From NCBI RefSeq assembly GCF_008704205.1, contig NZ_VXLC01000014.1, forward strand, positions 372,001 through 436,000: DNA of 64,000 nucleotides. Direction: 5' to 3'. Shown here in pieces: positions 16,919 to 25,696 of this stretch. A model generated the notes under the pieces. That model did no database searches. It was not told the DNA's origin and saw only the letters and a list, made by a program, of their open reading frames with translations. How positions within the stretch are numbered: position 1 is the first letter of the stretch; the number at the start of each line of letters is the position of its first letter. A program made the position numbers and the translations under genes. The stretch is from Nocardia colli. GTDB lineage: Bacteria > Actinomycetota > Actinomycetes > Mycobacteriales > Mycobacteriaceae.

Positions 16919-18012
16919 CGCGCGCCCACCGAGCCGAGGATCAACGGCACGAGATTCGTTGCCGTGAGGCCGTTCTCGCCCTGGCACCGGCCGGGGTTCA
17001 CCGCATTGATCACCCCGCAGATCTGATCCGCCTGCTCCTGCGGCAGCGCCACCCGCGGTGGCGCGTAGGTGATCCGCGGCCAGCCGGTCGCCGGATCTAT
17101 GGTCTGCTGGAAGGCGTCCACGATCGAGGGGATCATGTCGACCACCTGTTGCAGCGACCCGACATTCGCGGCCAGCAGCCGCAACCCGGGCACCGCACCG
17201 TCGAGCGCGCCGAGCAGCGGTCTGCCGTAGTCCCGGGCCAGGCGATTGAGCCAGGGCAGCAGCACCAGCAGCGAATCGGCGATCTGGACGACCCGCCCCC
17301 ACAGATCGTTGATGAACGCGATACCCGTGTTGGCCCGGACCAGCACCGTGGCGATGTCGTCCCAGTTGATCGAGATGCTCGCCGTGATCGAGGCGAACGC
17401 GTCGATCAGGTGCCCGATGTTGCCGATCGCCGCATCGGGCCGGCGCAGTGCGGTGGCCAGATCCTTGATCAGTGCGTTGAGCCGCGGCCCGGTGTCGGCG
17501 GTCGCCGCCCGAAACGCGTTGACGCCGTCCCGGATCCGGGTCTGCTCCGCGGGGTTGTCGCCGCCGCCGAGCTGGGATGCCAGCTGGGAGAAGCCATCCA
17601 GGGTCTGACTGATGCTCTTCGGCGTGAAGGTCTTGGTCAGGCAACGGCTCCGGTCCCAGTCGGCCTGCGCCGCCGGCTCGCCGAAGACGGCGAGGGTGCG
17701 GTCGGCGACCAGGCTGTCCGACAGGGTGGTCGCGGTCGGCTGCCCGCGCAGCGGATGATCTGCCGCCACCTCGAAGTCGACCCGCACGGCGGTGCCCTCC
17801 GGCCGGATCGCGGTGACCGTGCCGACCGGAATGCCCAGGGTGGTCACCTGATTGCCGGTGTACAGGCCGACCGCGTCCGGCATCAGCGCGCAGTAACTCA
17901 GCGTCTTCTTGTTCGGTTCGAACGCGATGAGATAGCCCGCGACCGCGACCACGGCGAGCACCAGCGCGCCGACGACGGTCACGAAACCCGGTGCGGCCAA
18001 GAGACGTTTCAT
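16915..18012 (-). CDS. mceD: Mce family protein, MceD position
   Basis: A 365-residue protein with a membrane anchor (VTVVGALVLAVVAVAGYLIAF), an Mce domain (TTLGIPVGTVTAIRPEG) and a helical C-terminal region with two Cys-containing segments. Its start ATG at 18012 shares a base with the mceC TGA. A second ATG at 18018 is a weak alternative. It is part of the same lipid-import operon. Confidence 0.9.
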   Translation of the reverse strand: MKRLLAAPGFVTVVGALVLAVVAVAGYLIAFEPNKKTLSYCALMPDAVGLYTGNQVTTLGIPVGTVTAIRPEGTAVRVDFEVAADHPLRGQPTATTLSDSLVADRTLAVFGEPAAQADWDRSRCLTKTFTPKSISQTLDGFSQLASQLGGGDNPAEQTRIRDGVNAFRAATADTGPRLNALIKDLATALRRPDAAIGNIGHLIDAFASITASISINWDDIATVLVRANTGIAFINDLWGRVVQIADSLLVLLPWLNRLARDYGRPLLGALDGAVPGLRLLAANVGSLQQVVDMIPSIVDAFQQTIDPATGWPRITYAPPRVALPQEQADQICGVINAVNPGRCQGENGLTATNLVPLILGSVGAR

Positions 18013-19043
18013 CAGCATCCCCGTCCCGGCACCGGCACGCACCATTGCGGCGTCAGCGCGGCCTGGTCGATCGTGACCCCGTCCTGCCCGGCCGTCGCCG
18101 CGACCAGCCGATCGCGCAACTCCCGCCATGCCGGAATCGCGACATCCAGTTGCGCTCCCAGCTCGGACAGCTGGGGCAGCGTCTCGCGCAGCTTGCCGGC
18201 CAGCGGCTCCAGCACCTCCCGCGACGACGGTTCCAGCGCGGCGAGCCGGGACAGCAGCTGTGCGGTGATCCGCAGCGCTACTTCGATTTCCGCCCGCTTG
18301 TCCAGCCCGGTGACCATCAGCATCCCGATCTGCCGAACGAACTCACCGACCAGCGACTTGTTCTGATCGATGGTGCCGAGGAACTCGGTCATCACGGTCA
18401 GCGCCCGGGACACCTCGGTGTTCTGCCGATTGAGGATGTCCACGAACGATTGCACCGCGGTACCCATCTGCCGCAGCGCGTCCGGACTCTGATCGAGCGA
18501 ATCCTGGAGGGCCGCCAGGTTTTTCCGCAGCGTCGCGCCGTCGACCTCGCGGGTCGGTTGCGCCGCGTCCTGCAAGGTACGGATCAGGCTGTAGGGCAGG
18601 CGGGCCCGATCGATCGGGATGGGCTTGTCGCCGAGCGGTTTCGCGCCCGCCGGGAACAGCGCCACATAATGACCGCCGACCGCGGTGAGCATGCGCAACT
18701 CCAAAGATGTCGCATCACCGACGAACACGCCCCGCTTGACGGTGAAGCTCATGCGTACCCGATCCGGCTTCAACTCCAGCCCGGTAACGGCGCCGACGGT
18801 GATTCCGGCGACGCGCACCTGATCACCCACCTTCACCGACTGCGCCTCGGCCAATTCGGCCGTGTAGGCGGACTTTCCGATCGGCACGAGGTAGATCGCG
18901 GCCGTGATCACCAGCAGTACCGCGACGAACCCCGCCCCCAGCACGCCCAGCCGCAGTTCGCGCCGGTTCTTCGCCGCCTCGTGCCGATCGACGTGATCCG
19001 GAATCAGCTTGTGCAGCAGATCGGTTGGCTTCACCCGTTGCAT
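18012..19043 (-). CDS. mceC: Mce family protein, MceC position
   Basis: A 343-residue protein. A basic cytoplasmic segment of about 34 residues precedes one transmembrane helix (LGVLGAGFVAVLLVITAAIYL), followed by the Mce domain (VRVAGITVGAVTGLELK) and a helical tail ending in a Cys-rich WCVPVPGRGC. The 5' end overlaps mceB by 13 bases. Confidence 0.9.
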   Translation of the reverse strand: MQRVKPTDLLHKLIPDHVDRHEAAKNRRELRLGVLGAGFVAVLLVITAAIYLVPIGKSAYTAELAEAQSVKVGDQVRVAGITVGAVTGLELKPDRVRMSFTVKRGVFVGDATSLELRMLTAVGGHYVALFPAGAKPLGDKPIPIDRARLPYSLIRTLQDAAQPTREVDGATLRKNLAALQDSLDQSPDALRQMGTAVQSFVDILNRQNTEVSRALTVMTEFLGTIDQNKSLVGEFVRQIGMLMVTGLDKRAEIEVALRITAQLLSRLAALEPSSREVLEPLAGKLRETLPQLSELGAQLDVAIPAWRELRDRLVAATAGQDGVTIDQAALTPQWCVPVPGRGC

Positions 19044-20053
19044 ATCGTCACCCGCTGCCCGGCGATCAGCACCTTCATCACCTCGGGGAGTTCAGCGGCG
19101 CCCTTCGAACAGGTCAGGTTCACCTCGTTCGCCGCGGCCCCCGCGGGCGGCAGCACCGCGCTGAGCGCTTGCAGCAGTCCGGGCAATCTGCCGAGCGTGT
19201 CCAGCGCGGCCTGCGGGTCCGGAAACAGCAGGCGCAGATCGGTCATCAGATCCGGATTGGTGTTCTCGGTGAAGCCGAGGGTGTCCAGCAGGCTGTTGAG
19301 CGGCCCGAGCGCGGACGGCGCGACGGCCGCGAAATCCAGCAGCCCGTCCAGCTTTTCGCGGAACGCGGTGAACACGTCCGCGATGCCGCGCAGCAGCGTG
19401 ACCAGATGTGGTGAGCGGCCGCCGATCTGGCTGGAGATGGTGCTGAGGTTGGCCACGATCGTGCTGATCACCGCCTGCCGGTCGGTGGCGAATCGGCTGA
19501 GCTTGTCCAGGGATTCCAGCGCGGGCCCGATGCCGGAACCGTTGCCGTCGATCACCGCCAGGACGTTCTCGGTGAACTGGTTGAGCGCACCGGGGGAGAA
19601 CTGCGCGATCACCGGCTGCAACCCGTTGAACAGCTGGGTGACATCGAACGACGGAATCGTATTCGCCTCGGCGATGGTCGATTCCGGCCGTAGCCGAGCG
19701 GCCGGCCGGTCCGGCTGCTTGATGTCGACGTAGCGCTGCCCGGTCAGCGATTGATAGCGGATGGCGAGCACGCTGGTGTCGTACACCGGCCGATCCCGCT
19801 GTACGGAGAACCGGACCACCGCGGTCGCGCCGTCGAGGTCGATCGCGGTGACCTTGCCGACCTGCACGCCGAACACGCGCACGTCGTCGCCGGTCTTCAA
19901 GCCGCTGACATCGGTGAATCGCGCCCGGAAGTCGTCGGTGTCGCCGGCGATCGGCCGGGTGATCGCCTGCGCGACCACCACCAGCAGCACGATCATCGCC
20001 ACCGCGAAGATGCTGAGCCGCAACACGATCGAGCGGATCGGCAACTGCTTCAT
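19031..20053 (-). CDS. mceB: Mce family protein, MceB position
   Basis: A 340-residue protein with an N-terminal anchor (LRLSIFAVAMIVLLVVVAQAI), an Mce domain (VRVFGVQVGKVTAIDLDG, then IRYQSLTGQRYVDI), and a helical C-terminal region with two cysteines (LTCSKG and TICNG). Its ATG overlaps the mceA stop as ATGA. Subunit letter is assigned by position and by the short cytoplasmic start. Confidence 0.9.
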   Translation of the reverse strand: MKQLPIRSIVLRLSIFAVAMIVLLVVVAQAITRPIAGDTDDFRARFTDVSGLKTGDDVRVFGVQVGKVTAIDLDGATAVVRFSVQRDRPVYDTSVLAIRYQSLTGQRYVDIKQPDRPAARLRPESTIAEANTIPSFDVTQLFNGLQPVIAQFSPGALNQFTENVLAVIDGNGSGIGPALESLDKLSRFATDRQAVISTIVANLSTISSQIGGRSPHLVTLLRGIADVFTAFREKLDGLLDFAAVAPSALGPLNSLLDTLGFTENTNPDLMTDLRLLFPDPQAALDTLGRLPGLLQALSAVLPPAGAAANEVNLTCSKGAAELPEVMKVLIAGQRVTICNG

Positions 20054-21096
20054 CGGACACCCCCGAGGCCTGCCTGGCCGAACAGCGGCCCGGCGATCGC
20101 CGGTATGCCGCGCAGCACCACCGCCACGTTCACCGCCGGCCCCTCCGGCGTATCGGCGAACATCCGGTTCAGCCGGTCGAGCAGTTCGGTGCTCTCGGCT
20201 TGGGACCGTTGCGGATCGGTCACCGTCGCGGCCATGGATTCCAGTAGGGGAGTGAGCATTTGGGTATAACCGGAGAGCTGGCCGCGCGCCGCCGCGCCGA
20301 CCTCACCGACCGCGGGGAACACGTCGCCGACCACCATGCCGATGAACGCGTCGTACTTCGGCCGATCGTGCACGAACACGTCGATATTCATGATCGCGTC
20401 CAGCAGCCGGAAGGTCGACGAGGTGAACGTGCCGATCCCGCCGAACAGCGCCGCGTACTGATCGAGCAGGTACGGCGTCGGATACCGCTGGGTGTCCGCG
20501 ATCACCCGGTTGAGCGTGACGATGGCCTCCAGTAACGGTGTGAACGCGTGCAAGTCGCCGTTGAACCGGGTGATCAGCTCGGTGAGCTTGGGCGTGAGCA
20601 CCTCGGTGGAGGTACCGGTGAGCGAGCGCAGCAGGCTGCCCAGCGTCACATCGGTCACCTTGCCTGCGTTCGGGCCGGCCAGGTCGACCACCGCGCCCTC
20701 GCGCAGCGCGCCGCCGCCGGTGGCGGCCCGGCGCAGGGTGAGCGCGCTGATCCCGAACAGGTTGTCCGGTGCGTAGTCGACGGTGAAAGCGTCGGTGAGC
20801 GAGGCGGTCTCGGCGCGGTCGAGATCCAGGGTGATCAGCTGACGCCCCTGTTCCGCGCCGGTGATGGCGGCGATCTCGCCGACCGTCACGCCGTCCATGC
20901 GCACCTTGGTGCCCGGGATGACCCCTTCGCCGATCTGCTCGGTATGCAGTTGGATACGCACCCGGCCGGGGTCCGCATCGTCGAAAATCCCACGCCAGCC
21001 CAGGGTTACGACGGTGGCGGCGACGATGGCGACCGCGCCGAGGACGAGCGAGCCGCGACGGGTCATGGGCACGCCGGGCATGCTGTAGTTCGGCAT
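20050..21096 (-). CDS. mceA: Mce family protein, MceA position
   Basis: A 348-residue protein, first Mce subunit after the two permeases. The anchor is SLVLGAVAIVAATVVTLGW. The Mce domain contains VRMDGVTVGEIAAITGAEQG and DNLFGISALTLR, followed by a long helical region. ATG 21096 is four bases after the yrbEB stop; an upstream extension reads antisense-like residues and is rejected. Confidence 0.9.
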   Translation of the reverse strand: MPNYSMPGVPMTRRGSLVLGAVAIVAATVVTLGWRGIFDDADPGRVRIQLHTEQIGEGVIPGTKVRMDGVTVGEIAAITGAEQGRQLITLDLDRAETASLTDAFTVDYAPDNLFGISALTLRRAATGGGALREGAVVDLAGPNAGKVTDVTLGSLLRSLTGTSTEVLTPKLTELITRFNGDLHAFTPLLEAIVTLNRVIADTQRYPTPYLLDQYAALFGGIGTFTSSTFRLLDAIMNIDVFVHDRPKYDAFIGMVVGDVFPAVGEVGAAARGQLSGYTQMLTPLLESMAATVTDPQRSQAESTELLDRLNRMFADTPEGPAVNVAVVLRGIPAIAGPLFGQAGLGGVR

Positions 21097-21100
21097 CAGC

Positions 21101-21967
21101 TCACCCCGGGAATTCGATGGCGGAGTTGACGCCCCACAGCAGGACCGACAGCACCATGTCCAGCCCGACGATCGCGACGAAGCTCGCCCGCACCGCCCGC
21201 CCCGACGCGATGCCGACACCCTCCGGGCCGCCGGAGGCGAAAAAGCCGTAGTAGCAATGGATCAGGATCACCGCGACCCCGAAGACCAGGATCTTCACCA
21301 CCGCGGCCAGCACGTCGTAGCCGCTGGTGAACTGGAAGAAATAGTGGTCGTACACGCCGCCCGACTGGCCGTGCAGCAGCACCACCACCGTCGAGCAGGC
21401 CACATAGCTGAGCACCAGCGCGATCAAGAACGTCGGCACGATCGCCACCGCGCCCGCGATCACCCGGGTGGTGACCACGAACGGAATCGACCGGAGTCCA
21501 AGGGATTCCAGCGCGTCGATCTCCTCGGAGATGCGCATCGAGCCGATCTCCGCGGTCATCCGGCAGCCCGCCTGCGCGGCGAATCCGACCGCCGCCGCGA
21601 TCGGCGCCAGCTCCCTGGTGTTCGCGAACGCGGACACCACGCCGGTCACCGGCCCGAGCCCGAGCAGATCCAGCGCCGCGAACGACTGGATGCCGACCCC
21701 GGCGCCCATCGCGATGCCGAGCACCACCAGCATCGGCACCGTCCCGCCGCCCACCAGCACGGACCCGCGGCCCCAGGTCATGTCGGTGATGGTGCGCATG
21801 GTCTGCGCCCGGTAGCGGCGCAACGTGAGCGGAATGGCCCAGAGCGCTTGGAAGACGAAGCCGAGCATGAAGCCGGTGGTCTCGATCGGCGCGAACACCC
21901 GGCCACGTTGCCGGACAACGCGATACACCCAGCCCAGCCCCTTCGGGGCATACGGTGTCGCGGTCAT
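21101..21967 (-). CDS. yrbEB: YrbE/MlaE-type ABC permease, second copy
   Basis: A 288-residue membrane protein with five or six hydrophobic segments and MlaE landmarks (AAVGFAAQAGCRMTAEIGSMRISEEIDALESLG). It pairs with YrbEA to form the transmembrane permease that receives lipid from the Mce tube; the ATPase (Mkl/MceG type) is normally encoded elsewhere and none is seen here. ATG 21967 overlaps the yrbEA stop. Confidence 0.92.
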   Translation of the reverse strand: MTATPYAPKGLGWVYRVVRQRGRVFAPIETTGFMLGFVFQALWAIPLTLRRYRAQTMRTITDMTWGRGSVLVGGGTVPMLVVLGIAMGAGVGIQSFAALDLLGLGPVTGVVSAFANTRELAPIAAAVGFAAQAGCRMTAEIGSMRISEEIDALESLGLRSIPFVVTTRVIAGAVAIVPTFLIALVLSYVACSTVVVLLHGQSGGVYDHYFFQFTSGYDVLAAVVKILVFGVAVILIHCYYGFFASGGPEGVGIASGRAVRASFVAIVGLDMVLSVLLWGVNSAIEFPG

Positions 21968-22821
21968 CAGGCCACCCGCAGCGGCAGGAACATCGCCACC
22001 ACCTGGGTGATCACCAGGTTCACCAGGATGATCCCGGCGACCGACACCACCACCGCGGCGTTCACCCCGTCGGCCACCCCGCGCGGGCCGCCCTTGGCCT
22101 CCAGCCCGCGCTGGCAGGCGACGATCACCACCAGGAAGCCGAACAGCATCGCCTTGCCCAGCGAGATCCACACGTCGGCCAGCACGGAGAAGGACCCGAA
22201 CGTCGCCCAGTAGCTGCCTGGCGTCACGTTCTGCGCGCCGATCGCGACCGCGTACCCGGAGACGATGCCGACGAAGATGATCAGGATGTTGAGCAGCGGC
22301 GCGACCAGCAGCATGGCCGTCACCCGCGGAATGACCAGGCGATGCACCGGGCTGATGCCCATGGTGCGTAGCGCGTCGATCTCCTCGCGCACCGTGCGCG
22401 CGCCGAGGTCGGCGGCGATCGCGGAAGCGCCCGCGCCGCCGAGCAACAGCCCGGTGGCGATGGGTGCGCCCTGCTGGATTACCCCGAGACCGCCCGCGGC
22501 GCCGATCATCGAGTCGGCACCGAGCTGGTGAATCAGGTTGCCCACCTGCACCGAGACGACCACCCCGAACGGAATGGCCATCAGCACCGCGGGTATCGCG
22601 GTGACGGTGATCAGATACCAGGCCTGGCGCAGCATTTCCGACCATTGGAAGCGCAGGCCGAGCACGTCGGTGACGGTGCCGCGCACCGATTCTAGGCCGA
22701 GGTCTACCGCGCGCCCGAACGTGCGCAGGCTGGAAAGCACGGTGCCGGTGAGGTTCTCGCGAACGATCCGGCCGGCCGGGGTGGAGTCCACCGGCTCCGC
22801 GAGCGGGGGAGCGCCCTGCAT
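21967..22821 (-). CDS. yrbEA: YrbE/MlaE-type ABC permease, first copy
   Basis: A 284-residue permease and first gene of the mce operon. The MlaE signature GASAIAADLGARTVREEIDALRTMGISP is near the middle, with hydrophobic segments such as LLNILIIFVGIVSGYAVAIG. ATG 22821 has a strong GGAGGA ribosome site at 22825-22830. Directly upstream lies a 10-4-10 inverted repeat, the likely control site for the whole operon. Confidence 0.92.
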   Translation of the reverse strand: MQGAPPLAEPVDSTPAGRIVRENLTGTVLSSLRTFGRAVDLGLESVRGTVTDVLGLRFQWSEMLRQAWYLITVTAIPAVLMAIPFGVVVSVQVGNLIHQLGADSMIGAAGGLGVIQQGAPIATGLLLGGAGASAIAADLGARTVREEIDALRTMGISPVHRLVIPRVTAMLLVAPLLNILIIFVGIVSGYAVAIGAQNVTPGSYWATFGSFSVLADVWISLGKAMLFGFLVVIVACQRGLEAKGGPRGVADGVNAAVVVSVAGIILVNLVITQVVAMFLPLRVA

Positions 22822-22836
22822 AAATCCTCCTACCGC

Positions 22837-22860
22837 CTTGTATACGCGTTCGTACACAAG
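22837..22860. promoter_or_regulatory. operator-like inverted repeat upstream of the mce operon
   Basis: The arms are CTTGTATACG (22837-22846) and CGTACACAAG (22851-22860) with a 4-bp spacer; they are complementary at 9 of 10 positions. The site is 16 bases before the yrbEA start, where a repressor would block transcription. One of the divergent TetR proteins is the obvious candidate. Confidence 0.65.
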
Positions 22861-23167
22861 GTCTCTCCGCACGGTAGGTCGTTCCGGCGGAGTTGCTCGT
22901 GGCTCAGCTGGCCAGGGTGTTGACAGTTTTCGACAACCGCGTCGGTGAGGTCGCGTGATCGTGCGCCGACGGATGCGGCCGGTTGCCCAACTGTGACCCG
23001 CCCCACCAACGCTCGGCACACGGTAACACCGGTCCCGCCCGAGTACAACAGTGTCAATTTCGCTGCCGGACTTGCTCTCAGCACGTAGTATCCGACGTCC
23101 GGCCAGTAGTGGCGGCTTCCGATACTGCCGACGCAGTTATAGCCGATGCGTACACTGGCGCCACCGG
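22861..23167. other. divergent intergenic region, mce operon / TetR pair
   Basis: About 300 bases without a convincing gene. A TTGACA hexamer is at 22920-22925 in the plus direction, but no good -10 follows at the usual spacing. I see no further strong repeats or RNA gene. Confidence 0.5.
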
Positions 23168-23221
23168 ATGAGCGGTCGACAGACCCGGCTGATCATCGAT
23201 CGAGCACCGCAGGAGGAGACC

Positions 23222-23824
23222 GTGTCGGCGCGACGCGAGCGCATCCTCGATGCGGCGCGGGGGGTCATCGTCCGGGAGGGGTACGCGGGCGTCAGCATGC
23301 ACGCGATCGCGCGTGCCGCGGGTGTCACCCGGCCCGGGCTCTACGCCGAATTCGGTGACCGCGACGAGGTTTTCGCGGCACTGCTCGACCGGGAGAAGGC
23401 CAAGGTGGTGCAGATGGCGTCCACCGCGACGCCGATGATCGCCCCCGGCGCCGATCCGGCCGACATGGTCGTCGGCCTCGCGATGGACGCGGTCGATATC
23501 TATCTGGACCTGGTGCTGTCCGCCCCGCAGACCTGGCAGCTGGTGCTGATGACCGGCGACGGCCTGCCCGCGGCGGCGCACGACCGAATCGAGAACGGCA
23601 GGAACGAGATTCGCCAGCAGCTCGAGGCCGCGATCAGCGCGCTCGCCGCGCTGCGCGAGCAGCAGATCGACGCGGAACTGCTGAGCCACGCGGTGCTCAG
23701 CGCCGGCGAGACCGGCGCCCGCCTGGCGCTCGCCGACGGCGGCGCACAGCGCGACGCGGTGGCGCGGACCCTACGCTGGATGGTGCGCCGGATGACCGAG
23801 GCGGCGCTCGCGATGGAGGCGTAG
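23222..23824 (+). CDS. TetR family regulator (first of a tandem pair)
   Basis: A regulator of about 200 residues. The N-terminal helix-turn-helix includes ARRERILDAARGVIVREG and VSMHAIARAAGVTRPGLYAEF, followed by an all-helical ligand domain. GTG 23222 is preferred because AGGAGGAG sits just upstream; an ATG at 23168 lacks a ribosome site. The gene is divergent from the mce operon, and the next TetR gene overlaps its stop by one base. It probably controls lipid import, itself or both. The inducer is unknown. Confidence 0.87.
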   Translation: MSARRERILDAARGVIVREGYAGVSMHAIARAAGVTRPGLYAEFGDRDEVFAALLDREKAKVVQMASTATPMIAPGADPADMVVGLAMDAVDIYLDLVLSAPQTWQLVLMTGDGLPAAAHDRIENGRNEIRQQLEAAISALAALREQQIDAELLSHAVLSAGETGARLALADGGAQRDAVARTLRWMVRRMTEAALAMEA

Positions 23825-24471
23825 TGGCCGTGCCGAGCACGAAACCCGAAGGGCCACAGCGCCGTCGCTACGCCAAGCGGCTCCCGCCGGCCGATCGCAA
23901 GGAGCAATTGCTCGACGCCGCGCTGGCCATCATCACCGAGGGCGGCTTCGCCGACGTCAGCATCGCCGCGGTCGCCGAGCGGGCCGGCGTCACCCGTCCG
24001 GTGGTCTACGACTCGTTCGCCGGCCGCGACGACCTGCTGCACGAGCTGATCGAACGCGAGAGCGCCCGCATGCGCGCGGCCGTCGACCGCTCGATGGCCG
24101 GCCTGGAATCGGCAGTGCCGCAAGCGGATCAAGCGGCTGTGCTGTCGGCGGCGCTGGCCCGGTTCCTCGCCGAGGTGCGCGCCGTGCCCGCAAGCTGGCG
24201 GCTGGTCTACTTCCCGATCGACGGTGTCCCGCCGATGCTGCGCGCCCGCCTCGAGCAGTCCCGCGACGATCTGCGCACCCCGCTGAGTTGCCAGCTCGGC
24301 CAATGGCTTTCCGGCAAACGCGGCGCCGAGGACGTCGATGTCGACGTCCTCGTCCGGGTCATCCAGGGCATCATCCACACCGCCGCCCAGTTGGTGCTCG
24401 ACGACCCGGACCGATTCGACATCGACCGAATCATCACCATGCTGAACGAAATGCTGCTGCGCGCGCCCTGA
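23824..24471 (+). CDS. TetR family regulator (second of a tandem pair)
   Basis: A 215-residue TetR protein starting with GTG at 23824, sharing one base with the preceding TAG. The DNA-binding region is ADVSIAAVAERAGVTRPVVYDSF. The two proteins differ in sequence and ligand domain, so this is not a recent duplication. Translational coupling suggests similar amounts of both; a heteromer or two separate targets are possible. It lies within the control region of the mce operon and upstream of the AraC gene. Confidence 0.87.
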   Translation: MAVPSTKPEGPQRRRYAKRLPPADRKEQLLDAALAIITEGGFADVSIAAVAERAGVTRPVVYDSFAGRDDLLHELIERESARMRAAVDRSMAGLESAVPQADQAAVLSAALARFLAEVRAVPASWRLVYFPIDGVPPMLRARLEQSRDDLRTPLSCQLGQWLSGKRGAEDVDVDVLVRVIQGIIHTAAQLVLDDPDRFDIDRIITMLNEMLLRAP

Positions 24472-24563
24472 GCAGTTTGTCGTTTCGCACCACAGATCGC
24501 CCGCGCATTGATAGATTTCGCCAAGCCGTCCGGTACGGCGAATTCGATGAGGAATGCGAGTAC

Positions 24564-25607
24564 ATGTTCGACCGGGAATTTCGCCGCAGCACTTCGAGCG
24601 TTCGCGTGCTGATCGCGCTCGCGGAAGAGCGCGGAATGTCCATTACCGAATGCCTGTCCGGCAGCACGCTGTCGGCCACCGATATCGAGTGCACGGCGCG
24701 GCAGGAACTAGTGGTCGTGCGTAATCTACTCCGCCGCTTCGGCGCCGAGGCGGCACTCGGCGCGGAAGCGGGGCGCAGAGCCGATATTCCACTGACCGGC
24801 CCGTGGGGGCTCGCGCTGCTCAGCAGCCGGACAACGCGGGACGCGATCGACGTAATGGTGCGCTATCTCGACCGCGCGTTCGTTTCCGGCCGGTTCCTCG
24901 CCGAGGAATCCGCCGGTGTGCTCCGATTGCGCTTCGACGATTCCGAATGCCCACCGGACCTGCGCGTATTTCTGGCCGAGCGAATCATCGCCGGACTCGG
25001 CGCAATCGGCGGCGAGCTGTTCGACTCCGGAATTCCGCCCGCCCGAATCGAATTCCGCCGCCCGGCCCCGGGCGACCTCGGCCGTTATCGCGAGATCTAC
25101 GGGACCGAACCGATTTTCGGCGCGGAGACCGACACGGTGACGTTCGACGGTCGCTGCCTCGACCGGCCGGTGCCGGCCACGAATGAACGCGCGCGCGGTG
25201 CGTGCGCGCAGCTGTGCCGCGATCTGCTGGACCGGCATCACACCCGCTCCGGCGTCGCGGGCGCGGTCCGCGACCTGCTGGTGCGCAACCCCGGCGACAT
25301 CCCCGACCAGATCGCGGTCGCCAACGAGCTGTTCATGAGTCCGCGCACGCTGTCGCGGCGACTCAACGAAGAGGATGCGTCGTTCCGCGGTCTGCTCGAC
25401 GAGGTCCGGCAATTGATGTCCGAGCAGCTGCTCGCCTACACCGACCTGACCACCGAGCAGGTCGCCGCCCGCCTCGGCTACGCCGAAGCCGCGTCCTTCA
25501 TCCGCGCCTTCCGCCGCTGGAAAGGCTGCCCGCCGCAGGAGTTCCGATTGCACGGGGGTCGCGCGCTCGCGCCGGCCCGCGCGCCCGTTGCCGTGGGCGT
25601 CCACTAG
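24564..25607 (+). CDS. AraC family transcriptional regulator (OruR/arabinose-binding-domain type)
   Basis: A 347-residue protein with an N-terminal Arabinose_bd-type domain (ARQELVVVRNLLRRFGAEAALGAEAG) and a C-terminal AraC double helix-turn-helix (SPRTLSRRLNEEDASFRGLLDEVR; VAARLGYAEAASFIRAFRRWKG). This architecture usually activates a neighbouring catabolic or transport gene. ATG 24564 is chosen because GAGGAA is about 10 bases upstream and length then fits the family. The MFS exporter follows in the same direction and is a plausible target. Confidence 0.88.
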   Translation: MFDREFRRSTSSVRVLIALAEERGMSITECLSGSTLSATDIECTARQELVVVRNLLRRFGAEAALGAEAGRRADIPLTGPWGLALLSSRTTRDAIDVMVRYLDRAFVSGRFLAEESAGVLRLRFDDSECPPDLRVFLAERIIAGLGAIGGELFDSGIPPARIEFRRPAPGDLGRYREIYGTEPIFGAETDTVTFDGRCLDRPVPATNERARGACAQLCRDLLDRHHTRSGVAGAVRDLLVRNPGDIPDQIAVANELFMSPRTLSRRLNEEDASFRGLLDEVRQLMSEQLLAYTDLTTEQVAARLGYAEAASFIRAFRRWKGCPPQEFRLHGGRALAPARAPVAVGVH

Positions 25608-25621
25608 CCCGTGCACGTGGA

Positions 25622-25635
25622 GTTCCAAGTGGAAC
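25622..25635. promoter_or_regulatory. palindrome upstream of the MFS transporter
   Basis: GTTCCA-AG-TGGAAC is a 6-2-6 inverted repeat lying 62 bases before the exporter start. It may be a regulator site; its owner is not known. Confidence 0.35.
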
Positions 25636-25696
25636 GAAGCGGACCGCACGGTGTGTTGCAAGTGGCAGACGGGTTGGATGCTGCCAGTATGCTGCC

